The notes: generated from the letters alone by a model not told the origin. 64,000 nucleotides of DNA from Helichrysum umbraculigerum (GCA_949592205.1 CATIUR010000006.1:63918001-63982000); one strand, 5' to 3'; positions 36,481-49,618 are shown, numbered from the stretch's first letter. Numbers and translations are program-made.

Positions 36481-37294
36481 AAGACCGTGAGGCATAAAAA
36501 GTAAATATGTGTATTCAGATAATAATAAAACCCGTATAAGATGATGGGTACAAGATGATTACATTTTCATTTTACCTGTAAATCTCATACCAAAACAACC
36601 ATTTCCTTGATCAAATCAAACCCCTCTTAATTCCACTTGTCAAATTTGGTACACAATTTTTTATACTTTTAACCGAAAATGGAGTAATGGTCAGGTTTTC
36701 TATTTAAAGCAATATATTATTATTTTAGTCTCTTGAAACACACACACACCCTACCACATCCCTTTCCCCTCTCCCTCTCTCTTCTACTGGTCAGCAGTTC
36801 ACCACTCAGCAAGGTGTGATATATTAATATTACCACTCTTCTCTCTAAATATCTATCCATTTTCCTTTACCAAAAAGAGGTAAACACCAACCACCTACCC
36901 ATCTGATCTCCTTGTATATATATACCTAATACCCACGCTTGCTTTAATTTTGTGGGATTTTTCTGGGTTAGATCTTAAGATTATCATGTCCATCTAGCAG
37001 CTAAAACCTATTCTAGCTGATATATATATTTGTCATGTGCTTTTAGGTGTATGAACCTAACCTAATTACCTAACACTTCTTTTCTTATGTAAACACTTAT
37101 AATTACTAAGTATATTGCATGTTCATCAAGATTGGATCATGATGGATAAGGTTGCTTTATTATTTGTGGTTAGATCTAATAAATAAAATAGAGTAACAAA
37201 GATCTTTCTTTATGTAATCAGCAGTTCTTTATAATAAATTGCTTGTTTTTTTGTTTGGGTGGTTGTAGAAGTGAATCTAGAAGGATATTTTTTA
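36481..37294 (+). promoter_or_regulatory. Upstream region and probable 5' UTR of the MADS gene
   Basis: This 0.8-kb stretch contains a CT-rich block (about 36765-36785) and no other gene. A GTAAAC near 36880 and the TTGTAG at 37263-37268 could bound a 5' UTR intron, but that is inference only. Confidence 0.4.
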
Positions 37295-40200
37295 ATGGCG
37301 AGAGAGAAGATCAAGATAAAGAGAATCGATAATATAACAGCAAGACAAGTGACATTTTCAAAAAGAAGAAGAGGGCTTCTCAAGAAAGCCCAAGAACTCG
37401 CGGTTCTTTGCGATGCTGATGTTGCTCTCATTATCTTCTCCGCCACTGGAAAACTCTTTGAGTATTCGAATTCTAGGTAACTTTCTAATTTTGGAAATAT
37501 ATGAACTAAGCTCACTATATGTATATTATTATTACAGTAGCATATAAGCAATTTTGGGATTTAAATTAAATGAACCTGCACTCAAAATAGGCATTGAAAT
37601 GAAGATATTTAAACATGAAATCATATATTTTGTTCTTGAAATCATGAACAAAACCAATGAAATGAATTGCTATATGCATTATTTGAAGAATTTATGAGAG
37701 ATTTGATGTTAAACTTCTTTGAAGATGGAGGATTATATTGTTGATCTGTAGATTAAGATGATCAGTACACTTACTATTTCTAGTCAAAAGAATTTCCTCT
37801 TTTTAGTCTTGTAAAAGCAAAAAGCTTTATATAATAATAATTAATAAAAATAAAATGTAATAGTATTACTTATATATGGTGTATGTGCCATGTGGTATAT
37901 TTTGGTCAAACATATATAGTAGTTTTGTCTGTCAATAACTTTTCCCAGTCGTCGGTGGGTAAGATCTACAGTAGGAAATAATACTAATACCCAAATATAT
38001 CATAATTTGATCGAGTTTTAAGCAAATTAACGTACTTAAGCTGTTTAAACGGTGATCTGTGTTCTTCTAAAAGTTGTCTCTCAACCCTCGGATAGAAGTA
38101 AGCTAAGACTGTGTAAATCTTACATCTACATACTCCGCGTCAATAGCGAGATTATGTATTGTAGTTGTTAATTTTTTAAACCATCTGTATTAGAACTATA
38201 TGGTTATATATTGAACCCTTAGGGACTGAGGAATTGAATGAACCCTAGAGATTGAGTTTTGAATTAGCTCTAGTTAATTGGACATATACAATTAAACATG
38301 AAGTAGTTTTGTTGGCGGCCAAAAAAAAAAGCCAAATCAAACCTCACGAGATATAGAGTTAATACGAAATTGATTATATTCTTGTTTTGAGCATACTACC
38401 ACATGCGCATACTTGAACCGGGTAGGACACTCCCATATAGGCGCTATGGAAGTATCCAAAATGGAAAGTGGCATGACCCGGCCACGTACACAAATGAATG
38501 CTTGAATATGCTAGTTTTATGATCTGATACTGAATATATAGAAGTATATATACACATTACAGTTCTATTTTAGCAGTTGACCCGGTAGTACACTGGATAT
38601 GGAAGTAAATTGCGTGTTTATAGACTCTTGGATTCATACATCATAATTCAATTAGTATAGTAGACAACACAATTTCTGATGAAATTAATATGAATTCTAA
38701 ACCCTAAACCATCAAGTAGTTGTCAAATCTTTATTGTTTATTGGACTTGAAGCAGACTTTCTCTCTAGATCATTGAAATCATTTCCAATTTTCTTTCTAT
38801 CAAATGCTTGCAGTTTGCATATGCATAATTTTGTTTCTGTAAGTCTGTAAAATTCAATATATTATATATATAATGAATTGGACTTAGAGTATTTTTGTGT
38901 GTTTTGAAGCATGCAGGAAATGCTAGGAAAGTATAAGCGCCATTCCAATAATAATATGCAGGATCAAGTAAATGAACCTTCTCTCAATTTGCAGGTTAAT
39001 TTCGATTCCAATGATCTTATCTATATATTAGTTCAAAAAAGGAGATCGAAAAGTTACCACTTTGTTCAAGCACTAGAAATCAGTATGCTATTTCAAAACT
39101 GATTCTGAATCGAGTACATATATCATGAGCATGAATCAAATATATTGGCACAAGCATCTTTTTATGCTCTAACTTAAACTGAACATCATTTATCTTAAAG
39201 AAAAATTGATAACAACACTTGATAATTTAAGTTTGTTATGTACGTAGTTGGTTGAAAAAGATGAAGAAAGCTTACGGAAAGAGATCAACGATAAGGATCG
39301 TGAACTAAGGTATTAATTACAAAAATCATCTCCAACCATATCAACGCTCTAATTTCAGAGTTGGTGTTTCAATAATAATTAACTTTCTATGTATAATTAA
39401 GCAGGCAATTACGAGGCCAAGACCTTCAGGGATTGACCATAGATGAACTTGAACATTTGGAGACCTTACTTCATGGAGGCCTAAATCGTGTGCTTCAAAC
39501 CAAAGTACCATCTATAAAGCATAATGACACTTACATACGTAAACACAACAACTCTTAATGTAGTTCTTCTATTTATATGTTTCAGGATGAAAGATTTGGA
39601 AATGAGATATCCATTCTTCAAGAGAAGGTTAGGGTTGCTTTTATTTTTTGATTACCTTTGTCTAGTCTATTATGCATATGTATTTAGAACAAAGTCTATT
39701 ATTTAGCTTACAAGTTTACCGTTATCGATTTGTTTCCCATAAATGTTAGAGTTTTGTTAAGGACAACCATATATTAGGGTTGTCAATAAGAATTATATTC
39801 ATATACGTGTCAGTGTATCGATCACATACAAGCAATTAATCTAGACATGCAATTTTACCTTAATTAATTAATAGAAAAAATGTGATGTTAAATTACTTAC
39901 ACATATATAATGTCTCAATTCTCCTTACACTTTTGTGTATTTTCCCTATGATCATCCAGGGTGCTAAGTTGATGGAAGAGAACAAGCTACTCAAACAACA
40001 AGCAAGACTCTATATAAGTTATTTTCCACTGACATATGTTCTCGTTATTATTTGTTCTAATTTCTTTTACATCTACACATAGATGATGATGATGGCTTCA
40101 AACGGAGATAGGCCACAAGCAATGCCTACAGAGATAGATAATATGATGAACAATCCTGAAGATCAAGGTCAATCATCAGAATCTGTAACTACTAATGTCT

Positions 40201-40810
40201 ACAGTTGCAATAGCGGTCCTCCCACTGAGGACGATGGTTCAGATACTTCGCTAAGACTAGGGTAAGCTCGTTGCACTTTGTCTGGTTAATCATTTTTATC
40301 AGTATAAATTCATATTGCATCAAACCTCCTTTTCTTAACTGATTAAGTACTTGTAAACATTTAATAGAAACACAATTTTTGCATAAAAGAAAAAACTAAA
40401 GAGTTAGTTAATTTGGAGTGTTTCTGCTTCATTATTTTATGTTAACCAAGTGATCTATTTACATACATTTGGAATTTTTTAACTTGAGATCGGATAGTAA
40501 ATTAGTAAATTATATAACTGCAAATATATAAGCATACAGATTATAGAATAAACAGACTGGTTCACCCAAAATTTCCAACTAAACACTTCACATTTTGATC
40601 ACCCTTTGAGTGTCTTAATTTCAGGTTATGTCATTAATCTAAGTGCTCCGTTTTTGAGTTATTGTAAACCTCGAGGAACTTGTTTTAGGTGCCTGTGTGT
40701 TCGCATACATCTGTGGCGTAATGTGTTTATGAGTTAACAGAATAACTCGTTTGTACAATATATTGATTTGATTGATCGATGATATATGTATCAGGTTACC
40801 ATTCAACTAA
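37295..40810 (+). CDS. SVP/JOINTLESS-type MADS-box transcription factor
   Basis: This is a MIKC MADS protein of the StMADS11 clade (SVP, AGL24, JOINTLESS), nuclear DNA-binding factors that control flowering time, meristem or abscission-zone identity. The exons are 37295-37476, 38910-38994, 39248-39309, 39405-39504, 39586-39627, 39960-40001, 40083-40261 and 40795-40810, giving 235 aa. The MADS box occupies residues 1-60 (MAREKIKIKRI start, VTFSKRRRGLLKKA). The K-box spans about 90-170, and the end DTSLRLGLP is the conserved SVP-group tail. The two 42-nt exons match the conserved K-box exon size. That size forces the intron at 40002-40082 to use a GC donor (gcaaga); a GT choice downstream would break the frame. 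The first intron is large (1.4 kb), as in many MADS genes. The gene looks intact. Confidence 0.93.
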
Positions 40811-41783
40811 TATCAGACAGCGCGCACACGTCGATTTCAATTCAAGAAGACAAGATATGTTGAAACTTGACAATGGTTTCAGGATTCGGGCATATGCTCC
40901 CAGTTGTTGGTGAGTTGTCTGTTTTGTTCAATAAGCTGTTGATTAAACTTGTATTGAGCCTATATAATTAATATCACCCTATCATTATGCCGATCGACCT
41001 CGATCTCCCTGACAATTATTTATGTGTATTGCTTTTATTTATCTAGCACAGAATGTTCAAAATACACTCGAATCGCTATATATATATATATTTTGATTAC
41101 AGTTGAAAAAATCGCAGCAGATGTTTGTATATTACAGTTGATTTATGATTATTGATACGTTGAGTCATTTAAACTTACTACGAGAGTGTCCTTCGGAAAA
41201 AAAGATCTAGTAAATAAAAATACGTTTCCTAATTAGAACCTTGTGAATATATATCTGATGATCGAGACCAAGAATATTATAGCTGCAAAAAGTGGGATAT
41301 GATCTGATGTATATGTCGCAACTCTGAAGCATTTATATTCTACATATATACATTTATGGGAGGTTTGGTGTCGTTTCGACTTTCGAAGGTTCGATTGTCG
41401 TATTGCTTCATGCATCTTGCCGACCCTCCATCCACTTCTTTGTGCTGAGGGGTGTTTTTGTAATTACCACTACCGGACCTCTATGCTTTTGTGTGCATAC
41501 GACACTAATGCCGTAAATGTTGACCAAAAAGTATAAGTTAGCGTCAACCACATATTTATAATTTGTGCTAATATATATTCTTTTTATTTATTGTTCTTTT
41601 ATTCTCAAAAGTAATATGAGAAAAATTAATATAACTTTACTACTATAGTCAACAATTAAATTTTGTAGAAGTAGAGTTGTGTAACAAATTATCTTCTTTG
41701 ATGAACTATTATTATTTTAAATATATAGTACCAGATTACTATTTACAACTTTTATCAATAAAAGTATAGTACTTCGTATTTGT
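40811..41783. other. 3' flank of the MADS gene, no gene seen
   Basis: It begins with the 3' UTR; possible polyadenylation lies around 40930-41080. An (AT) stretch lies near 41077-41092. No further gene is supported. Confidence 0.5.
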
Positions 41784-41792
41784 TTTGATTTT

Positions 41793-42094
41793 GGGTTAAA
41801 GTTGTAGATCGGCAACGAACTGTCACGTTTGTACCGAGTTAGCTAACAAACTTATTTTATTACTAATGTATAGTAGGTAGCGAACTTTCATATTTTGTGT
41901 CGATTTAGGTAACATGTATCACATGGCATCATAATGTAATGCCACGTAAAACAATATTAATAAAGCTATGTAATACATATTACCTAACTCGACATAAAAT
42001 TTGAAAGCTTACTACCTACATAGTAATAAAAATGGGTTCATCACCTAACTCAATATAAAAGTAAAAGTTCGTTGACGATATGTAGGCTTAACCC
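41793..42094. mobile_element. Foldback Mutator-type MITE
   Basis: The left half reads GGGTTAAAG and the right half ends CTTAACCC, with inverted similarity extending over 100 bases on each side. The flanks TTTGATTTT (41784-41792) and TTTGAGTTT (42095-42103) are a 9-bp duplication with one mismatch. Its layout matches the element at 727-1020, though the sequence differs. Confidence 0.75.
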
Positions 42095-42167
42095 TTTGAG
42101 TTTTACATTACAAAGATGTATTTTAATATTGTAGAATGTTTGTTTGTCATAATATCATCACTAATAT

Positions 42168-42710
42168 TAGGGGTGTTTTTCGGATAAACAGTTCGGGTTT
42201 CGGGTTGTTCGGGTCGGATTATTCGAATTTTTCAAGTTTATAATTTATCCGTAATCCAAACCGAATAAGATTCGGATTATTCGATTTCGGGTTATTTGGA
42301 TTAGGTTTAAATTGGTTCGGATTCGGATATTATGTTTTTATCCAAATAAGATAATATCTTAAACTATCACGTCTTTAACATAAACTAAACTTCACAAAAT
42401 CATACTAAAAGCTTTATATAAAACATTATAAGTGATGTATATGTTAATTGTATATATATATACTTATATAAATCATAGATAACATATATATAAAATTATA
42501 TTACTATATTTAGTTCGTTCGTCGGGTTGTTCGGATCAACCAAATTCAAAATTATTTATCCGTAATCCAATCCAGATAAGATTCGGATTACTCGGATTCG
42601 GGTTATATGTATTCGATTAACTGAATAGTCCAATCCGTTTTATCCGAATCTGATTAAAGTCGGATCGGATTTTCGGATTCAATCGGATTCGGACATTTTC
42701 GACACCCCTA
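42168..42710. mobile_element. hAT-type MITE
   Basis: The ends are TAGGGGTGTTTTTCGG and TTTTCGACACCCCTA. An exact 8-bp duplication ACTAATAT lies at 42160-42167 and 42711-42718. The interior is rich in TTCGGATT-type repeats. It is noncoding. Confidence 0.88.
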
Positions 42711-42718
42711 ACTAATAT

Positions 42719-43804
42719 ATATACAAACATTAATTACACCTTGATTCAACAAAATATAGTTATTTTATATTGAGCTTTTATAATAAATTGTTACCATCAA
42801 ATCTTTACATTTAGTGGAGTCTAGATTTAAATGTGAATGTGTTACACGATTGAAAAGTAATTTGGAAGGTTAGTTTTGTTATGTTACATTGGCTAATGAT
42901 CGCAGCGTAGCGCGGGGCACATCCCCTTGGTCAAACGTCATTTTGACCATGAAAATTGCCATTTTCTACTGTTCACAGGGGTAGAGTAGTCATTTTAACA
43001 AGAAAATCATTTTATATGTTTACAGATATTGATGAAAGGGTACATTCGTAATTTCAACTTTCTTTTTCACAGAAGTTTTTAGCTTGTCGTTATCTATTTC
43101 GTTGGTTACATATTGAAAATGTTTATATCTTCATAAATTTTTATAGCAAAATGGGAATATTATTATTAATACATATTATATTATATGATCAAAAGTTTAA
43201 AACATGAAGAGTTTTAATTAATCTTAAATTTCAGGTCTCATATTATTTTGCCGACCGTTTAAGTTGTCATTGTTTTTATAATTTTAATTAAATTGAGACA
43301 GGTACACCTTTGTACCATATACCTTTTTATAGAGAGTATCTTTTACTTTTGTTATGCCTTCCTATATCTTTTTTGTAATAATTTATTGAGGTACAAATGA
43401 ACAATAATTATTAGTTTAACATGTTTATAGAAACTATATCATAGTAAATACATAGTAAATAGTTTAAATATACCTAGCAAAGCGGGTCAACAACCCTAGT
43501 TAGTAAACAAGATGACCCTCTGAAGCAACTTATAAAGTATTCAATAATCATCAGATTTTTACAGTAACAAGCAGTAATTGTAGAGTGGGATATCAGATAT
43601 GATACCATTAAGTGGACGAAGGCTGGACTTCTGGAGTATCTAAAAACCAACATGTTCGATAGGAGAAGTCAAAAAGATTAAATCATATCGATTAAAACGA
43701 TTAGTGATACATGAAGGGTATGTTTGGTTCGTGAAATGCTTTTGATGAAATTGAAATCTATCAAAGAAATAAGATTTTCAATAGAAGATATACAAGAGAG
43801 GCGG
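42719..43804. other. Intergenic with weak Helitron-like signals
   Basis: GC-rich CGCAGCGTAGCGCGGGG near 42901-42917 and a CCCTAGT near 43493 resemble Helitron termini, but a coherent element could not be defined. No gene is seen. Confidence 0.3.
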
Positions 43805-43809
43805 AAAAA

Positions 43810-46689
43810 TGTAACACCCAAAATTTTGTAAGTTTGCGTTTATAAATGTTAAGAGTTAAATTATTAATATTATTTAATAATAGAGCATTTACACTACCAT
43901 TTGAGCTAGGAATTTAAATTTAGAGAAAAACGAGTCTTATGATTTAAAAACTTTAATACCGAGACTAGAGGAGTCTAATAGGACAATAGTCCAAGTCGGA
44001 TACACCTAATTAAACCCCCACCTCAAATAATTGAGGGGTATGGTCTGGGTTCTCACCCCAGAGCGTGAGAAACACAGAGAGAAAGAGAGAACGAGATAGA
44101 AGTGAAGAACAAGAAGAAATCACACAAAATTGAGGTTGAAGCCTAGTGTTCTAAGCTTCTAAACTCGTTTCTATCATCTCCAATGTAAGAATAACACCTC
44201 AACCCCTTCAATTTGATTATATGTTGAATTCTTGAGATGAACATCAAAATGGGTTTTTTTAGAAATTGTTGAGTTTTTTAGTGTAGAATTGTTAGATAGT
44301 GTTTATTGTGTATAAATGAGTTTGTTTATGTGTAAAGAGATGTGTGATGATGATACTCTTGAGTTTTGTTAATTTTTGGTTAACTAGAGAATCTAGATGA
44401 TGAGGATAATTGGTGTTCATGAGTTATTGTTGTTAATCTTCAACAAAACTAGCTAAAAGCATGTCAAATTTCCATGAGAAGTGTGACTTTTGGCTAGTTG
44501 AGGAAAATAAAGGAACTTTGATGATGATTTGATGAACTTATGAGATTAATAGGATGTTAATGTATTGTTGTTGTTAGTATGTAGCTCACTAGTTAGTTAC
44601 ATGCTTGAGAACATGAGAAATGAGAGATTGAGTAATAATGAGAAATCACTTTGAGTAGTGATTGATAATATTATGTGATGATTTGTGTTTAGGTGACGCG
44701 AAGAGCGATTGAGAATGTGCTAGAGCTTGCATAATCGATACTTTTGCCAAGGTAAGTAATGGTTCCCTGAGCTTGATACTTATATCGGTGTTTTGTATGA
44801 GACTAAACGATGAATTAAGTTGATTAGTGTTTTTATATAACGAGATTGATGAGAAAGCAAATGAGTATAATTGAGTGATGGCATTGGGACACGAGAGTGC
44901 TCAATGTTTACATTTTAAACGGTGGAATTCAAGGGTGATATTGAGACTTGAGAAATCTTAGTGGTTATGCCTCGACACCGTGATGTTGGACTCCTTGAGT
45001 CAATAAAATGAGCGGATTAGCTAAGTAGTACCAAGAGAAATGGTGCATTAGCTCATTGATATTGAGGTTGGATTGAGTATTATAGAATTGTTATATATTT
45101 GTTGTTATTGAGTTGATATTAACCATGAGATAGTGTTATTGTTGAGAAATTGTTAATATTATCAATGAGTTGTCAATGCGGATAAATAGTGGATTTAAAT
45201 TGTTGAATTGTGTATTGAAAGACGAAAATAACCATTTGAACCCTTGGGTGTCCAAATGGGTCAACGTGTCGTTTTGAGTCAAGTTAGAGGTGAGGTTACC
45301 TTATTGCTAAATTTTCAGTCACTATGAGTAAACGAGCTTAGTGGTAAGCGGTTGTAGACCTTAACCTTTGATTTGGGTCGTGAGTGTCCAAATGGGTCAC
45401 GAAAGTGACTATGAGCTAGAACGAGTTGGACTAGTGACATGACCTCTGAGTTGCAAGCCTTAAACTCCATTTGAGTTGTTTAATATGTGGGAAAAAGGTC
45501 CGAGTCGGATTGTATATGGTTTGTGATTTGGGTCGTCACCAAAAATGGTCCAAAACGACCATTATTTAGTCACACGTCCATTCTCGCCATTTTTGATAAA
45601 TTTGAAATAGTGCAAAATGGAAACCTTTATTTTGGCATTGTGGAGGTGTCCGCAAAGTTTCGTGTCATAACTCTAAACGAGTAAAAAGTTATGCGCATTT
45701 GAAATTCGTATTAAAAATTGAGTTGTGCAGGAGTTGACCAAAACTGGACCTGCAGACCCTGCAGGGGTACCCGGCGGGTACTTTTGTGTGTTTCGTGACA
45801 GAAAAGAGTCCAAAAGTGAGTCGGAGGGTACCCTTTATACCCGACGGGTAACCCTCCAAGGTTGAGTCATACCCGGTGGGTATCCGGTATACCCGACGGG
45901 TAACCCTTAGGGGTATGCAAAGTTTGTTTTTGGGTAGTCCATATACCCAGCCAATTCTAGTACACTTTACTTTGAGTCCGAGTTTGACTATATGAGGGAT
46001 GTACGAAGCTAATAAAGTTATGAATGAGTTATATAACCTTGTTAAAGGTGTTTTAATCATGTTTGAGTTTTATTAATCGTCATACGAGTTGTACTAATAC
46101 GAGTAGAGTATAACTTGGAATTAAGTAGAGTAATCGTGATTTGTCTTTAGAGAATATTGCCGAGATACAAGAACTTAAACCATAGATGAGTATCTAATGG
46201 TATCATATTGGGTCACTTGTGTGTGAACGGTAAATTGTTGTACTTAATCTTTTGAGTAAGATCAATATTTTATTATGAGAAATGATTGTTTGCTTATGAT
46301 CAAGGTTTGTTATGCATTTATGGAATTGAGAGAGAGATTATATATTATAGATGAGGTTGTGTTAGAGACCACCATTACTTACTAAGCATTATGGCTTATT
46401 CTTTTATTATTGATGTTGTGGTGTAGGTGCATACGAGATAACAGTATCATTATGGGACAAGAAACCGATAACGATTTTTGGTGGGACTTACTATGGCGTC
46501 AGTAAGTCATTCCCTTCTATAATCATGCTCTATACAGTGAAAACCCCATTTAAATGTATGTGAACCATATGAGTATGGTTCATTTTCAAATGAAGAAATA
46601 CCTTATATAATTTCTGAGAATTTTGAGTATAAAGAGAGTAATTATTTAGTAAAGAGTTTATGAAAAAAAAAAAAAATCGGGGCGTTTCA
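43810..46689 (+). mobile_element. Solo LTR
   Basis: It starts TGTAACACCC and ends GGCGTTTCA. AAAAA flanks both sides (43805-43809 and 46690-46694), a weak duplication because it is low complexity. The 2880 bp hold no coding region. It carries a TACCC/GGGTA hairpin array at 45767-45905 in a position like that of the arrays in the other LTRs. The class is inferred from the ends, size and layout. Confidence 0.65.
45767..45905. repeat. Array of TACCC-NNN-GGGTA inverted repeats
   Basis: Units include GTACCC-GGC-GGGTAC at 45767-45781, TACCC-GAC-GGGTA at about 45838-45850 (flanked by a further GGAGGGT/ACCCTCC pairing), ACCC-GGT-GGGT near 45870 and TACCC-GAC-GGGTA near 45890. Arms are conserved and loops vary. 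Confidence 0.85.
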
Positions 46690-47490
46690 AAAAAAGAAAA
46701 ACAAAATTGTGTTTCCAAGTTATTTTACTAACGGAGAGAACAAAATAGAAGTGACATGACGTCTTTTCTCTTCAAAATTTCTTTAAGCTATTGAAAGGAA
46801 TGGTAGAAGAGAAGTTTAAATAAGTTATATGGTGTCATTTTCTTTCATTTCTCTCAAACTCGGGAACAAATAACGTATATATTTCAAAATCAAAAACACA
46901 AAACTTCTAAAAAGTAAGTACTCTCTTCATACATCAATTTTTTATATTCTTCTCATTTTTTCATTAAAAACTCAGAAGGTTCCAGAAAAAGAGTTGCAAA
47001 TGTCGGTGCAAAGAGTACGATTTTTAACCAATAATTGCAGAGATAGATGTTTTTTGAGTCATGAAAGGTAGGGGTGTTCACGGATGGTTAACCGGAGTCG
47101 CGGTTCGACATATTTTTGAACCTAAACCGAAATCGAAAAATTCGGTTAACTGGTAATCGGTTAACCGGTTTTTCGGTTCGGTTAATCGGTTAACCAAATT
47201 AACCGTTTACTACTTAAAACTTAATAAAAAGTAATTAATAACACACAAATATACATTCATTATTAAGTGTTCACTATTTTTAAAATATTTTGACAATAAA
47301 AATTTCAAAGGATATCAATTTTACTCTTTATAATAATTGTGTATTTATGTTATATGTACGTAAATCGTTCGAATATAATTAGAACTAAGTAATAATAATT
47401 ACCATATTAAGCCAAAACTAAGCTAGTAAATTACATTAAAATGAGTGAAAAATAAATATAAATAATTTTATCAAAATACAAGTGTAAATA

Positions 47491-47588
47491 TCTATATAAA
47501 AATAATTATAAGTATAATATATTCGACTGATATCATATATTATGTTAGTATCAAACGACCCGTGTGCATACACGGGTCTAAAAGCTAG
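47491..47588 (+). mobile_element. Possible minimal Helitron nested in the hAT element
   Basis: It starts TCTATATAAA after an A. Its end has a hairpin (GACCCGTGT with ACACGGGTC) followed by TAAAAGCTAG and a T. A terminal hairpin upstream of CTAG inserted between A and T fits Helitrons. At 98 bp it would be very short. Confidence 0.4.
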
Positions 47589-47589
47589 T

Positions 47590-47592
47590 ATA

Positions 47593-47660
<68 letters not shown>
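47590..47660. repeat. (TA)n microsatellite
   Basis: About 70 bases of nearly pure TA repeats with one TG interruption. Confidence 0.95.
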
Positions 47661-47665
<5 letters not shown>

Positions 47666-48625
47666 TTTCGGTTTTTTCGGTTAACCGTTTATCACTTCTC
47701 TCTCAAAATCATGAACCGAAACCGAAAAAATTACAGTTCGGTTAACCGAAACCGAAAAACGGAAAAATATCGGTTCGGTTAACCCAAAATTGGTTCCATT
47801 GAACCGGTTTTCGGTTCGGTTCTCCGGTTTCAGACTATTTTGAACACCCCTATATTGAAAGGTGGGGCTAGAGGTATTATTTCCTTATCTTGGTGTACTC
47901 ACATAATCAGGTCTTTTGTATGATTACTGGATCGCATTTTACTCGACCTTTGCTCTTATTGATTCATATTAAAGGTTAGCCAGTAAACTACAATCTTAGA
48001 TGTATCACTAATTACGATTTCAGTAATCATAAAGCTCTGTTAATAAGTTTTGTTAAGTAACATCAGGCATGCTCAATCATTATTACTACCACAGAAATTA
48101 AAGCCCCCCAACCAGTGTGTTCTGCTTACTATTTCATCGTTATCGTGAAGTAAAAAATTATTTAGCTTCGGACCAAGCTGCTATATACTCACAATCTACC
48201 CAGCATTGATGCAAATAATCAATACCGAACCAACTATTTCAACTCTACATCGACAAACTACAGAAAACCATGCTCGAAATACAAACGATTTGGTTGAAAA
48301 TTTGAAATGCTATCCCCAAAGATGAAAATATCAAGTACCAAAAGCGACATTTACCTTAAATACTAACATAATAACAGAACCATACGTCTAGAAATTTACC
48401 ATGAAATCAATCTACTGCAAATTACTACGGAGTACATGATAACTTAACATCTTGAAATCTCCAAAATACAGTCAGGCTTCTAGCTTCTATTTCTACAAAA
48501 GCAATATAAAAAAGACAACAGAAGTTTACATACCGAACCTACTTCACTGATTCAACAGGAGCCATTTCTTCAACCGAATTCCAATCCATTTCATCAATTT
48601 GGATTCCAAAACCCATTAAAACTTT

Positions 48626-49618
48626 CTAAAGGGGATTCTTCCTCGGCCTACCTCTTTTTCTAGGAACCGTAGCTCCTGCAGTCGGTGTAGAAATCGGGGT
48701 TGGAGTCTGCTTCTGCTGCACACTCGGTTGAGCAACCGGTTGTCTCGGCCTCATAACCGGCTGTGGCGGTGCGTAAGCAAATCCCGTCTCACCAGGTTTT
48801 GCCAACGGAACGCTACTACCATCCGGCAACGAATCAACCGAAGGCCATGCCTTCACATCAGTCGGAAACATCGGTGGCATCCAGTTCGGTATGGATAATG
48901 TTTTTGCCTTATCCGAATTCTCCAACGCGAATCCCATCGGAAAATACCCCCAACAACAATAATACGCTTCTTTCCCCGTAATAAACGGCGGCAACGATTC
49001 CGCAGGTATCGCAACCGCCTCAAAAGCACGCTTACATTTCATACATCTCAAACAACACCCTTCGTATTTATAAGGATACTCATACAGATTATAACAATAC
49101 GGACACGTAGTCCAGATCGTCTTATTCCGATCCATTGCAACTGACTCGGATATATTCCGCCTCACAGGTATCTTATCCATCTTTTCTCTAACGAGATCCA
49201 CCTTCGTAAACGCAAACGATTCCTTATCGTAAGCAGATTTCCGATTACTATCGGATAAAACAGCCCATGCGTCCGCAACTAATTTAAACGCAGCGTCCGA
49301 GAACGGAAACTTGTTCTTATCAGGATGCAATAATAAAGCTAAACGACGATACTGTTTCTTAATTAAATCATCATCGTTACGGTGAGTATTAGGATCAATA
49401 TGAAGAATAGCATACCAGTTATGTTTATTGTTGACTCGTCTCTCAGATGCGATCAGAACATCAACAACGGCTAAGATCTGATCTGAACCGTCGAGTAAAG
49501 GTTCGGTTTCTTGAGCTAAAAGTGCGAAATCACGACAGCCGTTTAGATCTTTGGTTTGTAAAAGCTTTTCTGCGATTCCGAGTAAGCGTTCGGCTTCGGC
49601 TCTGCTCGTTGATTGCAT
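48626..49618 (-). CDS. J-domain protein with zinc-ribbon-like cysteines and AT-hook
   Basis: An intronless 330-aa protein. J-domain proteins recruit and stimulate Hsp70. Residues about 67-131 form the J domain (NWYAILHID start) with the HPD tripeptide at 98-100. The N-terminal 60 residues resemble the helical leader of plant DnaJ proteins of the DUF3444-associated group. Paired cysteines (Cys172, Cys175, Cys192, Cys195, with Cys188/189 between) look like a zinc ribbon. The C-terminus is Pro/Gln-rich and ends with KRGRPRKNPL, a classic AT-hook core (RGRP) that suggests DNA binding in the nucleus. No DUF3444 domain is present, so the protein is shorter than many relatives. The start is supported by the typical AEAERLLGIAEKLL opening. 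It appears intact. Confidence 0.9.
   Translation of the reverse strand: MQSTSRAEAERLLGIAEKLLQTKDLNGCRDFALLAQETEPLLDGSDQILAVVDVLIASERRVNNKHNWYAILHIDPNTHRNDDDLIKKQYRRLALLLHPDKNKFPFSDAAFKLVADAWAVLSDSNRKSAYDKESFAFTKVDLVREKMDKIPVRRNISESVAMDRNKTIWTTCPYCYNLYEYPYKYEGCCLRCMKCKRAFEAVAIPAESLPPFITGKEAYYCCWGYFPMGFALENSDKAKTLSIPNWMPPMFPTDVKAWPSVDSLPDGSSVPLAKPGETGFAYAPPQPVMRPRQPVAQPSVQQKQTPTPISTPTAGATVPRKRGRPRKNPL

Larger units (their letters stand above)
47069..47852. mobile_element. hAT-type element with TAGGGGTGTTCA ends
   Basis: The ends TAGGGGTGTTCA and TTTTGAACACCCCTA are inverted. ATGAAAGG precedes the left end and TTGAAAGG follows two bases after the right end, an imperfect 8-bp duplication. The interior carries GGTTAACCGG-type repeats. 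A (TA)n run and a possible short Helitron lie inside. Confidence 0.7.

Noticed and set aside
42893..43498. Helitron bounded by a GC-rich hairpin and CCCTAGT
   Set aside because: The two end-like signals point in conflicting orientations, and no TC start or A/T insertion site could be paired with them.
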